A DNA stretch of 64,000 bases from positions 434,001-498,000 of the forward strand of contig JAMXBD010000634.1 in assembly GCA_024138025.1 (NCBI GenBank), in the 5' to 3' direction. Below are positions 61,886 to 64,000 of the stretch, in pieces. How positions within the stretch are numbered: the first letter of the stretch is position 1; the number at the start of each line of letters is the position of its first letter. The DNA comes from Combretum micranthum (Eukaryota > Streptophyta > Magnoliopsida > Myrtales > Combretaceae). The position numbers and the translations under genes were made by a program. Under the pieces are notes generated by a model. It had not been told where the DNA came from. It did not search any database and was given only the letters and a program-made list of their open reading frames with translations.

Positions 61886-64000
61886 CATTTCATAAGTAGT
61901 AGTTAACAAGATTTAGGGCACCATGAGCAGAGGACTCTCTTTCTATGAATACTTATACTAGGTTGCCACAAATAAGGTACTTTTCCAACATGGAGTAATA
62001 CTAAAAATTTCAAAAGATCAAGGATAGTGACTATGCTCTTTCTGTTTGCTCTTTGCTTGTGTTTGGCTTAGTAATGAATCTAAAACATATTAAGCTTGTA
62101 TGTTTATTATCCTAGCCTAAGTGGACTTTATTCCATGTAGATAGGTCAAGGACTGAGCAGTCATCACCTAATGAGGATGAAACATTTAAAATGAGTTGAA
62201 CGACCCTTAGCAACTAAACATGCCGCTGATTGAGAATTGGAATTACTATTGTCTTGGGTTTATAATGTAATAATAAACTTAACTGTGTTTTTTTTTTTTC
62301 ATCTATCGAAGATTGGAATGAACTAGGAACTACCATAGTTCCTTTATACACTTACTCACATGAAACATATAGAATATGAATAAATTCAAAAGTTTAAAAT
62401 CTCTATGAACCTACCAGTGAAAATAATTGAATGTAAATTTTTTCAACAAGCAATGCAAAAGTAGTGTAAGACATGATAAGGTAGGATCTTACTTGTTTTG
62501 TTTTTGCAAACTTCTATTGGAATGAAATGTTGTGGGGATACCCTACAAAATTAAAGGGAAAAAAAAAAAGAAGAAAGAAAGAAAAAATTGTTAAGATGTG
62601 TAGATAGGACATTCACTTGCATAAAAAGAAGATATTTAGACATACCTTTTTGAAACATTCTCTATCGCAGAACAATTAAAGCAATTCCTGAGATATATAT
62701 TAAAAAAAAAAAGAAGAAAATGGAAAAAAGAAAAGGATTGTTAAAAGTGGATATATATGCACACGCACACTTTTAGGAAAAAAGACTTCTATAGTTGCTT
62801 ACACTTGTTCATCTTGAATTCCATTTGTAAATTCATTGAAGGAGAAGTCCCTATAGGAGATTATTGTTAAAATTTACAATTAAAAAAAAAACACTTCAAT
62901 CTTAGAAGTCTAAATTATCCCATCTAGTAAAAGGTCTTATAATGTTAGGTATAAATCAGTCTAAGAAGAAAACAAAGTACCAAGAAGATTGTGATAAACT
63001 AACTAAAGTGAAAATATAAAAGATATTTATATAATTTCCTGAGCATTTTAGCAGTTGTAAATTTCTTAGGGTTTATTAACTAAACCAACAATTCATATTA
63101 TATATAGTATATACATATATATATTTATATGTTTGGCTTAAAAATAAAATAAATGTCATCAACATAAAATAACCAATTGGAGTAGAAGATATTTCAAATA
63201 TAAAATGAGAATGGTTGAAGGGAAAAAAATGGAGCTTAACATTTTTCAAAGGTTTTACACCATTTCTTTAATAAATAAATAATTTATGCAATAATTCATG
63301 AATTATAGTATCAGTTAATACTAAACTAACATCGTTTGGTCATAAATTTAATTATAAAAAGAAATAAGCAATAGAAACTATGAATTAGAAATGCTTTATT
63401 AATAATTGTTGAAGTTATCAATATAAAGTAGCCCTTCTACCTTTAATATGTACTCACCTACGGTATTTTTATTTTTTAATTTTTTATTATTGTAGCAATT
63501 GTTTGTGTCTTAGAGGCACATTTTAAAATTTGCGATTGTTGTCAAATGTAGCTATTTGTTAGTGACTTAAATTGATTAGGTGCATTATACAAGGAAAGTA
63601 CATCATGAGTTAGGTTGCTATACTATAGATTTTAAAATTTTTTACTAATATTTAAATTCTTTATACATTATCATCACTTAAAGTAAAAAAAAAAAAAAAA
63701 GATTTGCTGCTGTAAATTTGTAGCTAAAACAATTCTTTATAAATTGCTAAGAAATTTCCACTATAGTCATTCCAATAGTGTTAATACCATATGATCATGT
63801 AAGAGTGCAATGTATGGATGGGATTGAAAATTAAGAAATTTCTCTAAACTTCAGTGATGTCATATGTCTTCCATTATGATTTTTTGTTTAACCAACAACT
63901 GTTGTATAGTTTGACATTACATTTTTATGTGAGTAAACATAAGAGCAATACTTAAATAATCTTAAACAAAATTGTCAAGTGAAACAGCTATAAAACTTGT
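61886..64000. other. AT-rich stretch without recognised genes
   Basis: Short A and T runs, a few palindromic AT motifs, no open frame of note and no recognised transposon terminus. Confidence 0.5.

Overview
This is AT-rich, intron-bearing nuclear DNA of a flowering plant, most likely a eudicot. The signs are Ty3/gypsy and Ty1/copia retrotransposons of plant lineages, a CACTA transposon, MITEs, and a plant receptor-like kinase with spliceosomal introns. No bacterial or organellar genes are seen. I cannot name the species. About two thirds of the window is nested transposable elements and only one host gene is clearly recognisable.

Left block (1-38336). The outer layer is one old, gag-only Athila-like Ty3/gypsy element. 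Its 5' LTR is cut by the window edge and by two insertions. Its primer-binding site is near 15356, its degenerate gag lies at 15923-17309, its 3' LTR is 36642-38336, and a second degenerate coding region lies at about 30400-34565. No reverse transcriptase or integrase is visible in it. Inserted into it are: (i) the end of a Tekay-type LTR at 1-132; (ii) a complete 14.4-kb Tekay/Del-type chromovirus at 759-15194 with 4.08-kb LTRs, an AATAT target duplication, tRNA-iMet primer site, polypurine tract, gag, protease, RT, RNase H, integrase and chromodomain; (iii) a minus-strand, internally deleted Tekay-type element at 20341-28062; (iv) inside an LTR of that element, a 3.76-kb solo LTR at 21147-24904 with a CTCAC duplication; (v) an older LTR remnant at about 28270-30170; (vi) an unrelated minus-strand solo LTR at 31152-32793 with a GATAT duplication.

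Middle block (39325-47932, minus strand). Eight exons encode the malectin-like domain, transmembrane segment and kinase domain of an LRR-VIII-2 type receptor-like kinase. Four single-base deletions break the kinase frame. The leucine-rich repeat ectodomain and signal peptide are not visible. A 438-bp MITE with an 11-bp target duplication lies in the last intron.

Right block (48240-64000). A Ty1/copia element is split into an integrase half (48240-49606) and an RT/RNase H half plus 3' LTR (58724 to about 60880), and only a few residues seem lost between them. The 9.1-kb wedge between the halves ends in a CACTA-like terminus. It contains a 3.03-kb CACTA element (50480-53508, GCT duplication), a second MITE (55647-55964), and one decayed exon of a Rab6/RABH1-type GTPase. 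The rest is AT-rich sequence with microsatellites.

Most notable observations: an in-frame 107-nt intron-like segment between gag and protease of the chromovirus; an extra 307-codon open frame upstream of its gag; a palindrome flipped in orientation between its two LTRs; the multi-layer nest with every junction readable; and a single-base-indel pattern, seen in both LTRs and kinase, that may be sequencing error rather than decay.
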